From: Sphingopyxis sp. PAMC25046
Lineage (GTDB): Bacteria > Pseudomonadota > Alphaproteobacteria > Sphingomonadales > Sphingomonadaceae
Direction of reading: 5' to 3'
DNA length: 64,000 nucleotides
Assembly (NCBI RefSeq): GCF_004795895.1
Contig: NZ_CP039250.1
Location: 3,906,001-3,970,000, forward strand
Positions 18,141-26,272 of the stretch are shown here, piece after piece (position 1 is the stretch's first letter; each line of letters begins with the position of its first letter). Position numbers and translations under genes: made by a program. A model generated the notes under the pieces. That model was not told where the DNA came from, ran no database searches, and saw only the letters and a list, made by a program, of their open reading frames with translations.

Positions 18141-18602
18141 TCACAGCATATATTTCATCCTGATCGACTGGCGCATGTCGCCCGCCACCGCGAAGCTGGC
18201 CGATTTGAAGCTCGGCGGCCCGACGGTGATCGTCGGGTTGCGTGAAAAGCCGAAGCCCTCCTTCGGCAGGAAGATCGCCGTGTCGAGTTTGTTGTTGCTA
18301 TTCTCGTCATGCACGACCGCGATCGCATAGGTTCCGGCGGCGGGTGCATGGATGGCGAAATTTTCCGCGTCGGCGGCCTTCACCGCCATGCGCACAGAGT
18401 TCGCATCCTTGCTGCAATCGGGAAAGGCCTTGCGGTTCGTGGTCAGGCAGACGAGGACCTGCCCCTTCGCGCTGCGCAGCCCGGTGACGCTGACCTCAAC
18501 CGTCGGCGGCGGCGGGCTCGCGGCGGTCAGCAGCGCGGGCAAAATAGCCAAGCCCGATATCCGTGCCGCACGCCCTGTCCCAAAAGCGAAAATAAAGGCC
18601 AT
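18141..18602 (-). CDS. Secreted DUF2141 protein
   Basis: A 153-residue protein with a signal peptide (hydrophobic core ISGLAILPALLTAA) followed by a DUF2141-type beta domain: VEVSVTGLRSAKGQVLVCL, GTYAIAVVHDENSNNKLDT and PKEGFGFSRNP. The family is periplasmic or surface-located and uncharacterised. The best start is ATG at 18602, which puts 107 bp of the 5' end inside the upstream hydroxylase gene in another frame. An ATG at 18623 is also in frame. Such a long same-strand overlap is unusual; the true start may be a later non-ATG codon. Confidence 0.82.
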   Translation of the reverse strand: MAFIFAFGTGRAARISGLAILPALLTAASPPPPTVEVSVTGLRSAKGQVLVCLTTNRKAFPDCSKDANSVRMAVKAADAENFAIHAPAAGTYAIAVVHDENSNNKLDTAIFLPKEGFGFSRNPTITVGPPSFKSASFAVAGDMRQSIRMKYML

Positions 18603-19254
18603 AATTCCCCCGGTAAGCCGCATGATGCGCCTGATGGTGCGTTGCGGTTATCAGCCATTTCCCTGCGGGTCCATGAACAAGCGCGCGCGGAAACATCTCC
18701 CACCCCATATGGTTGCCGACCCCCATCACCGTCATGATCGCAAGCACGAGGCCGAGCATCGCGACGTGGATGGGGACCAGAAAGACGAGCCCTGGAATGA
18801 CGATGGCGCCGGTGATCGCCTCCAGCGGATGAAAGCTCATCGCCGCCCACGCGGTCGGCGGGCGGCTCGCATGATGGACCGCATGCGCGGCGCGGAACAG
18901 CGCCGGGCGGTGCATCCAGCGGTGCGTCCAGTAGAACCATGTGTCGTGGAGCAGGAGATAGACGAAGAGGCTGACGGGCAGATACCAGAGCGGATAGGCG
19001 CCGATGTCGGTATAGATGCGCGTCCAGTCATGTTCCTGCCAGCCCCAGGCGACGATGCCCGCCGGAATCCCATAAATGGCGGCGCTCGCGAGGCTCCATC
19101 CGATCTCGCGCTTCATCTGCGGTTCCAGCCCGCGATACAGGCCGGGGTGCCTCCACTTTGTCGCGAAGGCGAAGGCGCCGCTGGTGATCAGATAGCGCAC
19201 GCCGACGATCGCGGTCATCGCGAGCGCGGAAAAAAGTATCGTCCAGCCGGTCAT
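18496..19254 (-). CDS. Fatty acid hydroxylase/sterol desaturase family, candidate carotenoid hydroxylase
   Basis: A 252-residue integral membrane di-iron oxygenase. The eight-histidine pattern is present: HDTWFYWTHRWMH, HAVHH and HHQAHH, with several transmembrane helices and the GTDIGLG end common in the family. It is divergent from crtY with 74 bp between, so hydroxylation of a carotenoid ring is the natural guess. It is longer than classical CrtZ (about 170 residues); a CrtG-type 2,2'-hydroxylase is an alternative, and a lipid substrate cannot be excluded. Confidence 0.82.
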   Translation of the reverse strand: MTGWTILFSALAMTAIVGVRYLITSGAFAFATKWRHPGLYRGLEPQMKREIGWSLASAAIYGIPAGIVAWGWQEHDWTRIYTDIGAYPLWYLPVSLFVYLLLHDTWFYWTHRWMHRPALFRAAHAVHHASRPPTAWAAMSFHPLEAITGAIVIPGLVFLVPIHVAMLGLVLAIMTVMGVGNHMGWEMFPRALVHGPAGKWLITATHHQAHHAAYRGNYGLYFRFWDRACGTDIGLGYFARAADRREPAAADG

Positions 19255-19328
19255 GGCGCAAGGCTAGCCGCTCGCCGCCGCGTTGCAATGGCTTTGCGCC
19301 CGCGCGTTCGGGTGGCTAAGGCGGATGG

Positions 19329-20486
19329 ATGGCGGGGCAGAACATCGATAAATGCGACATCGCGATCGTCGGCGGCGGGCTCGCCGGCGGCCTTGCGGCG
19401 CTCGCGCTCGCGGCGAAGCGGCCCGACCTCGACGTGCGGCTGGTCGAACCGGGACCGGTCGGCGGCAATCACATCTGGTCCTTTTTCGACAGCGACATCG
19501 CAAAGAAGGACCGCTGGCTCGTCGCGCCGCTCGTGCGCCATCACTGGCCGCGGTACGATGTCCGCTTTCCCGGGCACGAGCGCAGATTGCGCATGGGATA
19601 TAAGAGCATCACCGGCGAAGCGCTCGCCGAAGCGGTCGCGGCGGCGCTGCCCGCGGGGCATATCATCGCCGACAAGGCGAAGCATGTCGCGCCCGACCAT
19701 CTGCTGCTGACGCGCGGCGGCCGGTTGTCGGCGAATCATGTCATCGACGCGCGCGGCGCGGGCAAATTTCCGGGGCTCGATTGCGGCTGGCAGAAGTTCG
19801 TCGGACAGGCGCTGACGGTGAAGGGCGGGCATGGCGTCGACCATCCGGTCGTGATGGACGCGACCGTCGAGCAGCTGGACGGCTATCGTTTCGTCTATCT
19901 GCTGCCCTTCGATGCCGAGACCTTGTTCGTCGAGGACACTTATTACGGCGACGACGCCGACCTCGATGCGGGGGCGGTGCGCGAACGCATCGCCGCCTAT
20001 GCCGCGGCGCAAGGCTGGAAGGTCAAGGCGACGACGCGCGAGGAAAACGGCGTGCTGCCCGTGGTCATCGCGGGCGATTTCGAGCGGCTGTGGCCGGCGT
20101 CCGACCGCACCGCGCGGATCGGCGTGCGCGCCGGCCTGTTCCACGCGACGACCGGCTATTCGCTTGCCCATGCCGTGCGCACCGCATCAGCGTTGCCCGC
20201 GCTCGTCGACCGGCCCGATCTTGCCGCCGTCCTGCGCGGCCGCGCGGCGGCGGCGTGGCGGCGCCAGCGTTTCTACCGGATGCTCGGCGCGATGCTGTTC
20301 CGCGCGGCCGAGCCCGGCGCGCGTTTCCGCGTCTTCGAGCGTTTCTACCGCCTGTCGCCGCGACTGATCGCGCGCTTCTATGCCGGTCGCTCGACGAGCG
20401 CGGACAAGCTGCGCCTGCTCACCGGCAAGCCGCCGGTTCCTGTCGGCCGCGCGATCGCCGCGCTGGCGAAGCTCGACTGGCGATGA
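19329..20486 (+). CDS. crtY: Lycopene beta-cyclase
   Basis: A 385-residue flavoprotein that cyclises both ends of lycopene to give beta-carotene at the inner membrane. The N-terminal dinucleotide fold is CDIAIVGGGLAGGLAALAL, followed by VEPGPVGGNHIWSFF, then YRFVYLLPF and FHATTGYSLAHAVRTA, all typical of bacterial CrtY. AAGGCGG precedes the ATG at 19329. It heads a chain of six overlapping genes and shares ATGA with crtI. Confidence 0.96.
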   Translation: MAGQNIDKCDIAIVGGGLAGGLAALALAAKRPDLDVRLVEPGPVGGNHIWSFFDSDIAKKDRWLVAPLVRHHWPRYDVRFPGHERRLRMGYKSITGEALAEAVAAALPAGHIIADKAKHVAPDHLLLTRGGRLSANHVIDARGAGKFPGLDCGWQKFVGQALTVKGGHGVDHPVVMDATVEQLDGYRFVYLLPFDAETLFVEDTYYGDDADLDAGAVRERIAAYAAAQGWKVKATTREENGVLPVVIAGDFERLWPASDRTARIGVRAGLFHATTGYSLAHAVRTASALPALVDRPDLAAVLRGRAAAAWRRQRFYRMLGAMLFRAAEPGARFRVFERFYRLSPRLIARFYAGRSTSADKLRLLTGKPPVPVGRAIAALAKLDWR

Positions 20487-21961
20487 CCCGCCGCGCCATC
20501 GTCATCGGCGCCGGTTTCGGCGGGCTCGCACTAGCGATCCGGCTGCAATCGGCGGGCGTCGCGACGACAATCGTCGAGGCGCGCGACGCACCCGGCGGCC
20601 GCGCCTATCACTGGAAACGCGACGGTTTCACCTTCGACGCGGGCCCCACCGTCATCACCGACCCGCCGTGCCTCGAAGAGCTCTGGGCACTCAGCGGGCA
20701 GAATATGGGGCAGGACGTCGAGCTCGTCACCGTCACGCCCTTCTACCGCCTCAACTGGCCCGACGGCACGAATTTCGACTATTCGAACGACGAAGCGGCG
20801 CTGCGCGAGGAGATCGCGAAGCTCCATCCCGCCGATGTCGCCGGCTACGACCGCTTTCTCGAATATTCGAAGGGGGTGTATGAACAGGGCTATGTGAAGT
20901 TAGGCGCGGTCGCCTTTCTCGACTTCGCTTCGATGGTCCGGGCGGCGCCGGCGCTGATGAAATATCGGGCGTGGCGCAGCGTCTATGCGATCGTCTCCTC
21001 CTATGTGCGCGACGAGCGGCTGCGGCAGGCGCTCTCCTTCCATACGTTGCTCGTCGGCGGCAATCCGATGACGACGAGCGCCATCTACGCGCTGATCCAC
21101 ACGATCGAGAAGGAGGGCGGCGTGTGGTTCGCGCGCGGCGGCACCAATGCGCTGGTGCGCGGCATGGTACGCCTGTTCGAGCGACTTGGGGGGACGCTAC
21201 GCCTCAACGATCCGGTGGCGCGGATCGACACGGCGGGCGACCGCGCGATCGGCGTGACGACACAGGGCGGCTGGCATGGCGAGGCCGACATGGTCGCGAC
21301 CAACGCCGATCTGATGCACAGCTATCGGGATTTGCTCGGCGGCCATCCGCGCGGGAACAGCGCCGCAAAGAGCCTGTCGCGTAAACGCTGGTCGCCCTCG
21401 CTTTTCGTCGTCCATTTCGGTGTGAAGGGCGATTATCCCGACATCGCACACCACAGCATCCTGTTCGGGCCGCGCTACAAGGGACTGCTCGACGACATTT
21501 ACGGTGGCAAAGTGCCTGATGATTTCTCGCTCTACCTCCACCATCCGAGCATCACCGATCCCGGCATGGCGCCGCCGGGGCACTCGACCTTCTATGCGCT
21601 CGCCCCCGTCGCGCATCTCGGCAAGGCGCAGGCGGACTGGGACGGTGACTTCGGCACACGATTCGCCGACGCGATCCTCGACGAGGTCGAGCGCCGTGTC
21701 GCGCCGGGCCTCTGCGCCAACCTCGTCACGCGCTTCCACTATACCCCCGCCGATTTCGGCCGCGACCTGTCGGCGCACCTCGGCAGCGCGTTCAGCCTCG
21801 AGCCGGTGCTGTGGCAAAGCGCCTGGTTCCGCGCGCATAATCGCGACGACGTGATTTCGAATCTTTACTTCGTCGGCGCGGGGACGCATCCGGGCGCGGG
21901 TATCCCGGGGGTGGTCGGAAGCGCCAAGGCGACCGCCCGATTGATGTTGGAAGATATATGA
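20483..21961 (+). CDS. crtI: Phytoene desaturase
   Basis: A 492-residue FAD enzyme that introduces four double bases' worth of desaturation into phytoene to make lycopene. The N-terminus is AIVIGAGFGGLALAIRLQ, followed by APGGRAYHWKRDGFTFDAGPTVIT. The C-terminal FAD motif is NLYFVGAGTHPGAGIPGVVGSAKATA, diagnostic of CrtI-type desaturases. The ATG at 20483 overlaps the crtY stop (ATGA), and its own stop overlaps the LOG gene in the same way. A longer upstream reading in this frame lies within crtY and is not used. Confidence 0.97.
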   Translation: MTRRAIVIGAGFGGLALAIRLQSAGVATTIVEARDAPGGRAYHWKRDGFTFDAGPTVITDPPCLEELWALSGQNMGQDVELVTVTPFYRLNWPDGTNFDYSNDEAALREEIAKLHPADVAGYDRFLEYSKGVYEQGYVKLGAVAFLDFASMVRAAPALMKYRAWRSVYAIVSSYVRDERLRQALSFHTLLVGGNPMTTSAIYALIHTIEKEGGVWFARGGTNALVRGMVRLFERLGGTLRLNDPVARIDTAGDRAIGVTTQGGWHGEADMVATNADLMHSYRDLLGGHPRGNSAAKSLSRKRWSPSLFVVHFGVKGDYPDIAHHSILFGPRYKGLLDDIYGGKVPDDFSLYLHHPSITDPGMAPPGHSTFYALAPVAHLGKAQADWDGDFGTRFADAILDEVERRVAPGLCANLVTRFHYTPADFGRDLSAHLGSAFSLEPVLWQSAWFRAHNRDDVISNLYFVGAGTHPGAGIPGVVGSAKATARLMLEDI

Positions 21962-22539
21962 AACGCCTTGCCGTCTATTGCGGGTCCGCGACCCCCGAAG
22001 ATCCGATATATATCGAAACCGCGCGCCACGTCGGCCGCACGCTGGCGACACGAGGTATCGGCGTCGTCTATGGCGGCGGGCGGCTCGGGCTAATGGGCGC
22101 CGTTGCCGACAGCGCATTGGAAGCCGGCGGCGAAGTGATCGGAATCATTCCCGATGCGCTCGTCGGCGCCGAGGTCGCGCACCGCGGCGTCACCGAACTC
22201 CATGTCGTCAGCGGCATGCACGAGCGCAAGAAGATGTTCACCGACCTCTCCGACGGCTTCCTCACCATCCCCGGCGGCGTCGGCACGATGGACGAACTCT
22301 GGGAAGCGATCAGCTGGGCGCAGCTCGGCTATCATGCAAAGCCCGTCGGGCTGCTCAACGCAGCGGGCTTCTATAACGACCTGATTGCGTTCAACCGGAA
22401 TATGATCGAGGTCGGTTTCATCCGCCCCGCGCACGCCGGGATCATGATCGTCGACGCCGGGCTCGACGAACTGCTGGACAAGATGGCCGCCTATGTGCCG
22501 CACAAGACGATCTTCGCGATGAAGGCCGAAAACCTCTGA
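21958..22539 (+). CDS. LOG-family phosphoribohydrolase
   Basis: A 193-residue Rossmann-fold protein of the LOG (Lonely Guy) family. The catalytic signatures are GGGRLGLMGAVAD (about 39-51) and PGGVGTMDE (105-113), with MHERK at 87-91. LOG enzymes release adenine-type bases from nucleoside 5'-monophosphates, making free cytokinins in plants and some bacteria; in most bacteria the role is unknown. Here it is co-translated between crtI and crtB (ATGA upstream, TGATG downstream), an unexpected place for such an enzyme. Confidence 0.92.
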   Translation: MKRLAVYCGSATPEDPIYIETARHVGRTLATRGIGVVYGGGRLGLMGAVADSALEAGGEVIGIIPDALVGAEVAHRGVTELHVVSGMHERKKMFTDLSDGFLTIPGGVGTMDELWEAISWAQLGYHAKPVGLLNAAGFYNDLIAFNRNMIEVGFIRPAHAGIMIVDAGLDELLDKMAAYVPHKTIFAMKAENL

Positions 22540-23498
22540 TGACCGAGGAGGGGGTCTATGACGCACACGCCCTCCACGGTTTCGCGCACGACAGCATCGC
22601 GCGCGGATCGAAAAGCTTTGCCCTGGCGAGCCAGCTCTTCGACCGCGAAACGCGCGAGCGCGTCTGGCTGCTCTATGCCTGGTGCCGCGCCGCCGACGAT
22701 CTGACCGACGGACAGGATCATGGCGGCGCGATGAAGCCGGGCCACGACCCCGCCGCCGCCGTCGCGCATATCCGCGCGCAGACCGACAAGGCCTTTGCCG
22801 GCGAACCGACCGGCGAGGCCGCCTTTGACGCGCTCGGCTTCCTGCTCACCGAGGTCGCCATCCCGCGCGCGGTGATCGAGGACATCATCGCGGGGTTCGA
22901 GCTCGACGCCCGAGACTGGCGCCCGCGCAGCGAGCAGGACCTTTTGCGCTATTCCTATCATGTCGCGGGCGCCGTCGGGGTCGCGATGGCGCTGGTTATG
23001 GGGATCGACGCGCAAGACGAAACGACACTCGATCGCGCCTCCGACCTCGGCATCGCCTTCCAGCTCGCCAATATCGCACGCGATGTCGCCGAGGATGCCG
23101 CCGCCGACCGCTGTTATCTACCCGTTGAATGGATGGTCGAGCTCGACATCCCGCCGGGGCAGCACATGCACCCGGCCTTTCGCGGACGCCTGTCGGTGAT
23201 GGCCAAATGGCTCGCAGAGATGGCCGGGGAATATGAGGCGTCGGGGCGCTGGGGCGCACGCAAGCTGCCTCCGCGCAGCCGCTGGGCGGTGCTCGCCGCC
23301 GCCGGCATCTATGGCGACATCGCGCGCGAGGTGCGCCGCCGCGGCGACCATGCGTGGGATCATCGCGCGGCCTCGAGCCTGCTCGCCAAGCTCGGCTGGA
23401 TCGCGCGCGCCGGCTGGTCGGTGCTGCGCCGTCCGCCGCAGCGGCGGATCAGCCGCGACGGGTTGTGGACGCGTCCGCGCCGCGAACCGTCGGCATGA
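22539..23498 (+). CDS. crtB: Phytoene synthase
   Basis: A 319-residue squalene/phytoene synthase that condenses two geranylgeranyl diphosphates into phytoene, the first committed carotenoid step. The two Asp-rich Mg2+ sites are CRAADDLTDGQD and NIARDVAEDAAADRCYLP. Typical family motifs SKSFALASQLF and YSYHVAGAVGVAM are also present. It has a basic C-terminal tail that may touch the membrane. It overlaps the LOG gene by one base and pnuC by ATGA. Confidence 0.96.
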   Translation: MTEEGVYDAHALHGFAHDSIARGSKSFALASQLFDRETRERVWLLYAWCRAADDLTDGQDHGGAMKPGHDPAAAVAHIRAQTDKAFAGEPTGEAAFDALGFLLTEVAIPRAVIEDIIAGFELDARDWRPRSEQDLLRYSYHVAGAVGVAMALVMGIDAQDETTLDRASDLGIAFQLANIARDVAEDAAADRCYLPVEWMVELDIPPGQHMHPAFRGRLSVMAKWLAEMAGEYEASGRWGARKLPPRSRWAVLAAAGIYGDIAREVRRRGDHAWDHRAASSLLAKLGWIARAGWSVLRRPPQRRISRDGLWTRPRREPSA

Positions 23499-24064
23499 GC
23501 CCGATCGAGGGGCTCGCGGCGGCGCTGGTCCTCGTCAACGTTGCGCTCGTCGCGCTGCGCAGCGTGTGGAACTATCCTTTCGCGCTCGTCGCGGTGACGC
23601 TCTATGCCTTCGTCTTCTTCGAAGCGAAACTTTACAGCGACATGCTGCTTCAGGGCTTTTTCTTCGCGCTCAACCTTTACGGCTGGGCGGCGTGGACGCG
23701 TGCGCGCGACGAGGGCGGCGTACCCGTACGCTGGATGACCGGCCGCGCCCGCCGGGGCTGGGCGCTGGCAACGATCGCCGCCTGGGCCGGTTGGAGCTTT
23801 GCGATGGACCGATATACCGACGCCGTCGCGCCATGGATCGACGGCGCGATCGCGATGCTCAGCATCACTGCGCAATGGCTGCTCGCGCGGCGGCGCGTCG
23901 AAAGCTGGTTCCTCTGGATCCTCGTCGACCTGATCGCCGTGCCGCTCTTCGCCGCGCGCGGGCTATATGCGACGAGCGCGGTCTATGTCGTGCTGCTCGG
24001 CCTGTCGATCGACGGGCTGATCCAGTGGCGCCGCGCCGCCGCGACGGGCCGGGTGGCGCTGTGA
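23495..24064 (+). CDS. pnuC: PnuC-family nicotinamide riboside transporter
   Basis: A 189-residue inner-membrane protein with about seven hydrophobic segments. WNYPFALVAVTLYAFVFFEAKLYSDMLLQGFFFALNLYGWAAW contains the Trp/Asn-rich binding region typical of PnuC, and WFLWILVDLIAVPLFAARGLYATSAVYVVLL is the matching C-terminal half. PnuC proteins carry nicotinamide riboside by facilitated diffusion, made one-way by phosphorylation inside. The ATG at 23495 overlaps the crtB stop, and the next gene encodes the matching kinase. Confidence 0.93.
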   Translation: MSPIEGLAAALVLVNVALVALRSVWNYPFALVAVTLYAFVFFEAKLYSDMLLQGFFFALNLYGWAAWTRARDEGGVPVRWMTGRARRGWALATIAAWAGWSFAMDRYTDAVAPWIDGAIAMLSITAQWLLARRRVESWFLWILVDLIAVPLFAARGLYATSAVYVVLLGLSIDGLIQWRRAAATGRVAL

Positions 24065-24579
24065 CGCGCCATATCTGCCTGCACGGGGCCGAAAGCACCG
24101 GCAAATCGACGCTCGCTCCGCGCCTCGCGCTGCGGCTTGGCGGCCTCGTCGTCCCCGAATATGGCCGCACCTATGCCGAGACCAACGGCACCGACCTCGA
24201 CGAGGTCGACCTGCTCGCGATCTTCGACGGGCATCGCGCGGCGACCGAGGCCGCACTCGCGCAAAAGCCCGAATGGCTCGTATCGGACACCGATCCGTTG
24301 ATGACGCAGGCGTGGGCGATCATGCTGCTCGGCCGCCGCCTGCCCGAAATCGACCTGTGGGACGCGGTAGCCGACCTCTATCTCGTCCCCGCGATGGACC
24401 TGCCCTGGCAAGAGGACGGCACGCGCCTGTTCGGCAGCGAACTGGCGCGAGCGCAATTCATGGAGGTCGCGATCGGCGAACTCGACCGGCGCCGGCTTCC
24501 ATGGACGTGGGTCGAGGGCGAAGGCGATGCGCGGGTCGAGAGTGCGCTGGCGGCGATCGAGGCGGCCGGGCTGAGCTAA
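24061..24579 (+). CDS. NadR-like nicotinamide riboside kinase
   Basis: A 172-residue P-loop ATPase corresponding to the C-terminal kinase domain of NadR alone. The P-loop is HGAESTGKST near residues 8-17; PEYGRTYAE and LVSDTDPLMTQAW are characteristic of the NadR kinase. It should phosphorylate nicotinamide riboside to NMN, trapping what PnuC imports. The adenylyltransferase and DNA-binding parts of full NadR are absent. The GTG start at 24061 overlaps the pnuC stop (GTGA). Last gene of the crtY-to-kinase chain. Confidence 0.9.
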   Translation: MTRHICLHGAESTGKSTLAPRLALRLGGLVVPEYGRTYAETNGTDLDEVDLLAIFDGHRAATEAALAQKPEWLVSDTDPLMTQAWAIMLLGRRLPEIDLWDAVADLYLVPAMDLPWQEDGTRLFGSELARAQFMEVAIGELDRRRLPWTWVEGEGDARVESALAAIEAAGLS

Positions 24580-24630
24580 CGGCCGCTATCGTCATTGTCG
24601 GAGCTCCGCCGCGCGGCTAAAGCAACGCGC

Positions 24631-26220
24631 GTGACAGCGCATTCCCTCCGCATCGCCGCTTTCGCCGACCATCGGCCAAAGCTTCTCGCCCTGTTGCTGG
24701 GCGCCGTTTCGGCGACGGGGTTTGCGCCGCTCCACCTCTGGCCACTGACGCTGCTGGCGCTCGCGGGCTGGATGGCGCTGGTCGCACGAAGCGCGGGCGG
24801 CTGGCGCACGCTGGGGATCGGGTGGGCGTTCGGCGTCGGTCATTTCGTCGTCGGTCTGAACTGGATCGCGACCGCGTTCACCTATCAGGCGGCGATGCCG
24901 GCGTGGCTGGGCTGGATCGCGGTCGTGCTGCTGTCGCTTTATCTGGCGGTTTATCCCGCGCTGACGGCATGGGGTGCCTGGCTGGCGAAACCGAAGGGCG
25001 ATACGCATTTCGCGGCGCCGTCCTATCTGCTGGCCTTCGGCGGGTTCTGGATTCTCACCGAGTGGCTCCGCAGCTGGATTTTTACCGGCTTCGCATGGAA
25101 TCCGATGGGGGTGATCACCGTCCCGCACGCGGCCATGCCCGCGCGCTGGATCGGGACCTATGGCATGAGCGGGATCGTTTTCCTGCTCGTGGGGGTGCTG
25201 ATACTGGCGTGGTTTCGCCGCCGCGTCGCCGCCACCGCGCTATTCGGCAGCGTGCTGCTTTTCTGGGGCGCAGCTTTCGTTTCGCAACTGGGCGGCAGCG
25301 CCGACGCCGCCGTCCGATCCAAGGGCGTCGTCCGGATACCCATCACCGTCGTCCAGCCCAATGTCGGGCAGGAGGACAAGTGGGAAGGCAGCAAGGCCGA
25401 CGCCAATTTCGCCAAGCTCGCGCGGCTGACGACGCCGAAGGACGACATACCGCGGCTGATCCTGTGGCCCGAAGCCGCCGTTCCCGATTATCTCGAACGC
25501 GGCTATCCGTCGATCTACTACGACCGCTCGCCCGCCGAAGCGCGCGCGCGGATCGTCAGGTTGATGAACCCGAACGACATCATGCTGCTCGGCGCGCTCA
25601 AGCTCGAACTCGACAAGGCGGGCGGTGTCGTCGGCGCCCGCAATGCGGTGATGACGGTGCATGCCGACGGCACGCTGGGCCCCCGTTACGACAAGGCGCA
25701 TCTGGTGCCCTACGGCGAATATCTGCCGATGCGGCCGATCCTGTCAGCGATCGGCCTGTCGCGGCTCGCGCCCGGCGACATCGATTTCTGGCCCGGCCCC
25801 GGGCCGCGCACGCTCGACCTCGGCGCCTTCGGCCGCGCGGGCCTGCAGATCTGTTACGAGATCATCTTTTCAGGCCAGGTCGTCGATCGCGCCCATCGCC
25901 CTGATTTCATCTTCAACCCATCGAACGACGCCTGGTTCGGCAGCTGGGGCCCTCCCCAGCATCTCGCCCAAGCCCGCCTCCGCGCGATCGAGGAAGGCTT
26001 GCCCGTGATCCGTGCGACTCCCACCGGGATCAGCGCGGTCATCGATGCCGACGGGCGTATCGTCGAATCGCTGCCAATGCACAAGGCGGGTCGCATCGAC
26101 ACGAAGGTGCCGACCGCGCGCGCTCCGACGCTCTTCGCCCGCTTCGGCAATAGTCTGCCCGTCGGTTTCGCGCTGCTGTTGCTCGCGCTGGCCATTGCGT
26201 TCCGGCGCTCGGGACGCTAA
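24631..26220 (+). CDS. lnt: Apolipoprotein N-acyltransferase
   Basis: A 529-residue inner-membrane enzyme that adds the third acyl chain to lipoproteins. Several N-terminal transmembrane helices precede a nitrilase domain with the expected catalytic triad: Glu281 in LWPEAAVP, Lys355 in YDKAHLVPYGEY and Cys408 in LQICYEIIF. A final helix ends the protein. The GTG at 24631 is preferred over an in-frame TTG 36 bases upstream because it begins just before the conserved N-terminus. It acts on lipoproteins such as BamD, encoded at 50798-51592. Confidence 0.93.
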   Translation: MTAHSLRIAAFADHRPKLLALLLGAVSATGFAPLHLWPLTLLALAGWMALVARSAGGWRTLGIGWAFGVGHFVVGLNWIATAFTYQAAMPAWLGWIAVVLLSLYLAVYPALTAWGAWLAKPKGDTHFAAPSYLLAFGGFWILTEWLRSWIFTGFAWNPMGVITVPHAAMPARWIGTYGMSGIVFLLVGVLILAWFRRRVAATALFGSVLLFWGAAFVSQLGGSADAAVRSKGVVRIPITVVQPNVGQEDKWEGSKADANFAKLARLTTPKDDIPRLILWPEAAVPDYLERGYPSIYYDRSPAEARARIVRLMNPNDIMLLGALKLELDKAGGVVGARNAVMTVHADGTLGPRYDKAHLVPYGEYLPMRPILSAIGLSRLAPGDIDFWPGPGPRTLDLGAFGRAGLQICYEIIFSGQVVDRAHRPDFIFNPSNDAWFGSWGPPQHLAQARLRAIEEGLPVIRATPTGISAVIDADGRIVESLPMHKAGRIDTKVPTARAPTLFARFGNSLPVGFALLLLALAIAFRRSGR

Positions 26221-26232
26221 CAGCGCGCGGAC

Positions 26233-26248
26233 ATAAAGCATCCTTTAT
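26233..26248. promoter_or_regulatory. Perfect palindrome before metK, candidate SahR-type operator
   Basis: ATAAAG at 26233-26238 and CTTTAT at 26243-26248 form a perfect 6-bp inverted repeat around CATC, 24 bases before the metK start. From memory, alphaproteobacterial SahR sites (S-adenosylhomocysteine-responsive ArsR-type regulators) have a similar ATAAAG/CTTTAT core in front of metK, ahcY and metH. The regulator itself is not in this window. Confidence 0.5.
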
Positions 26249-26272
26249 ATTCGATTTCGAGAAGGCTTTCCC

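Noticed and set aside
26221..26272. SAM riboswitch before metK
   Set aside because: The leader is too short and contains a protein-type palindrome rather than a riboswitch-like fold.
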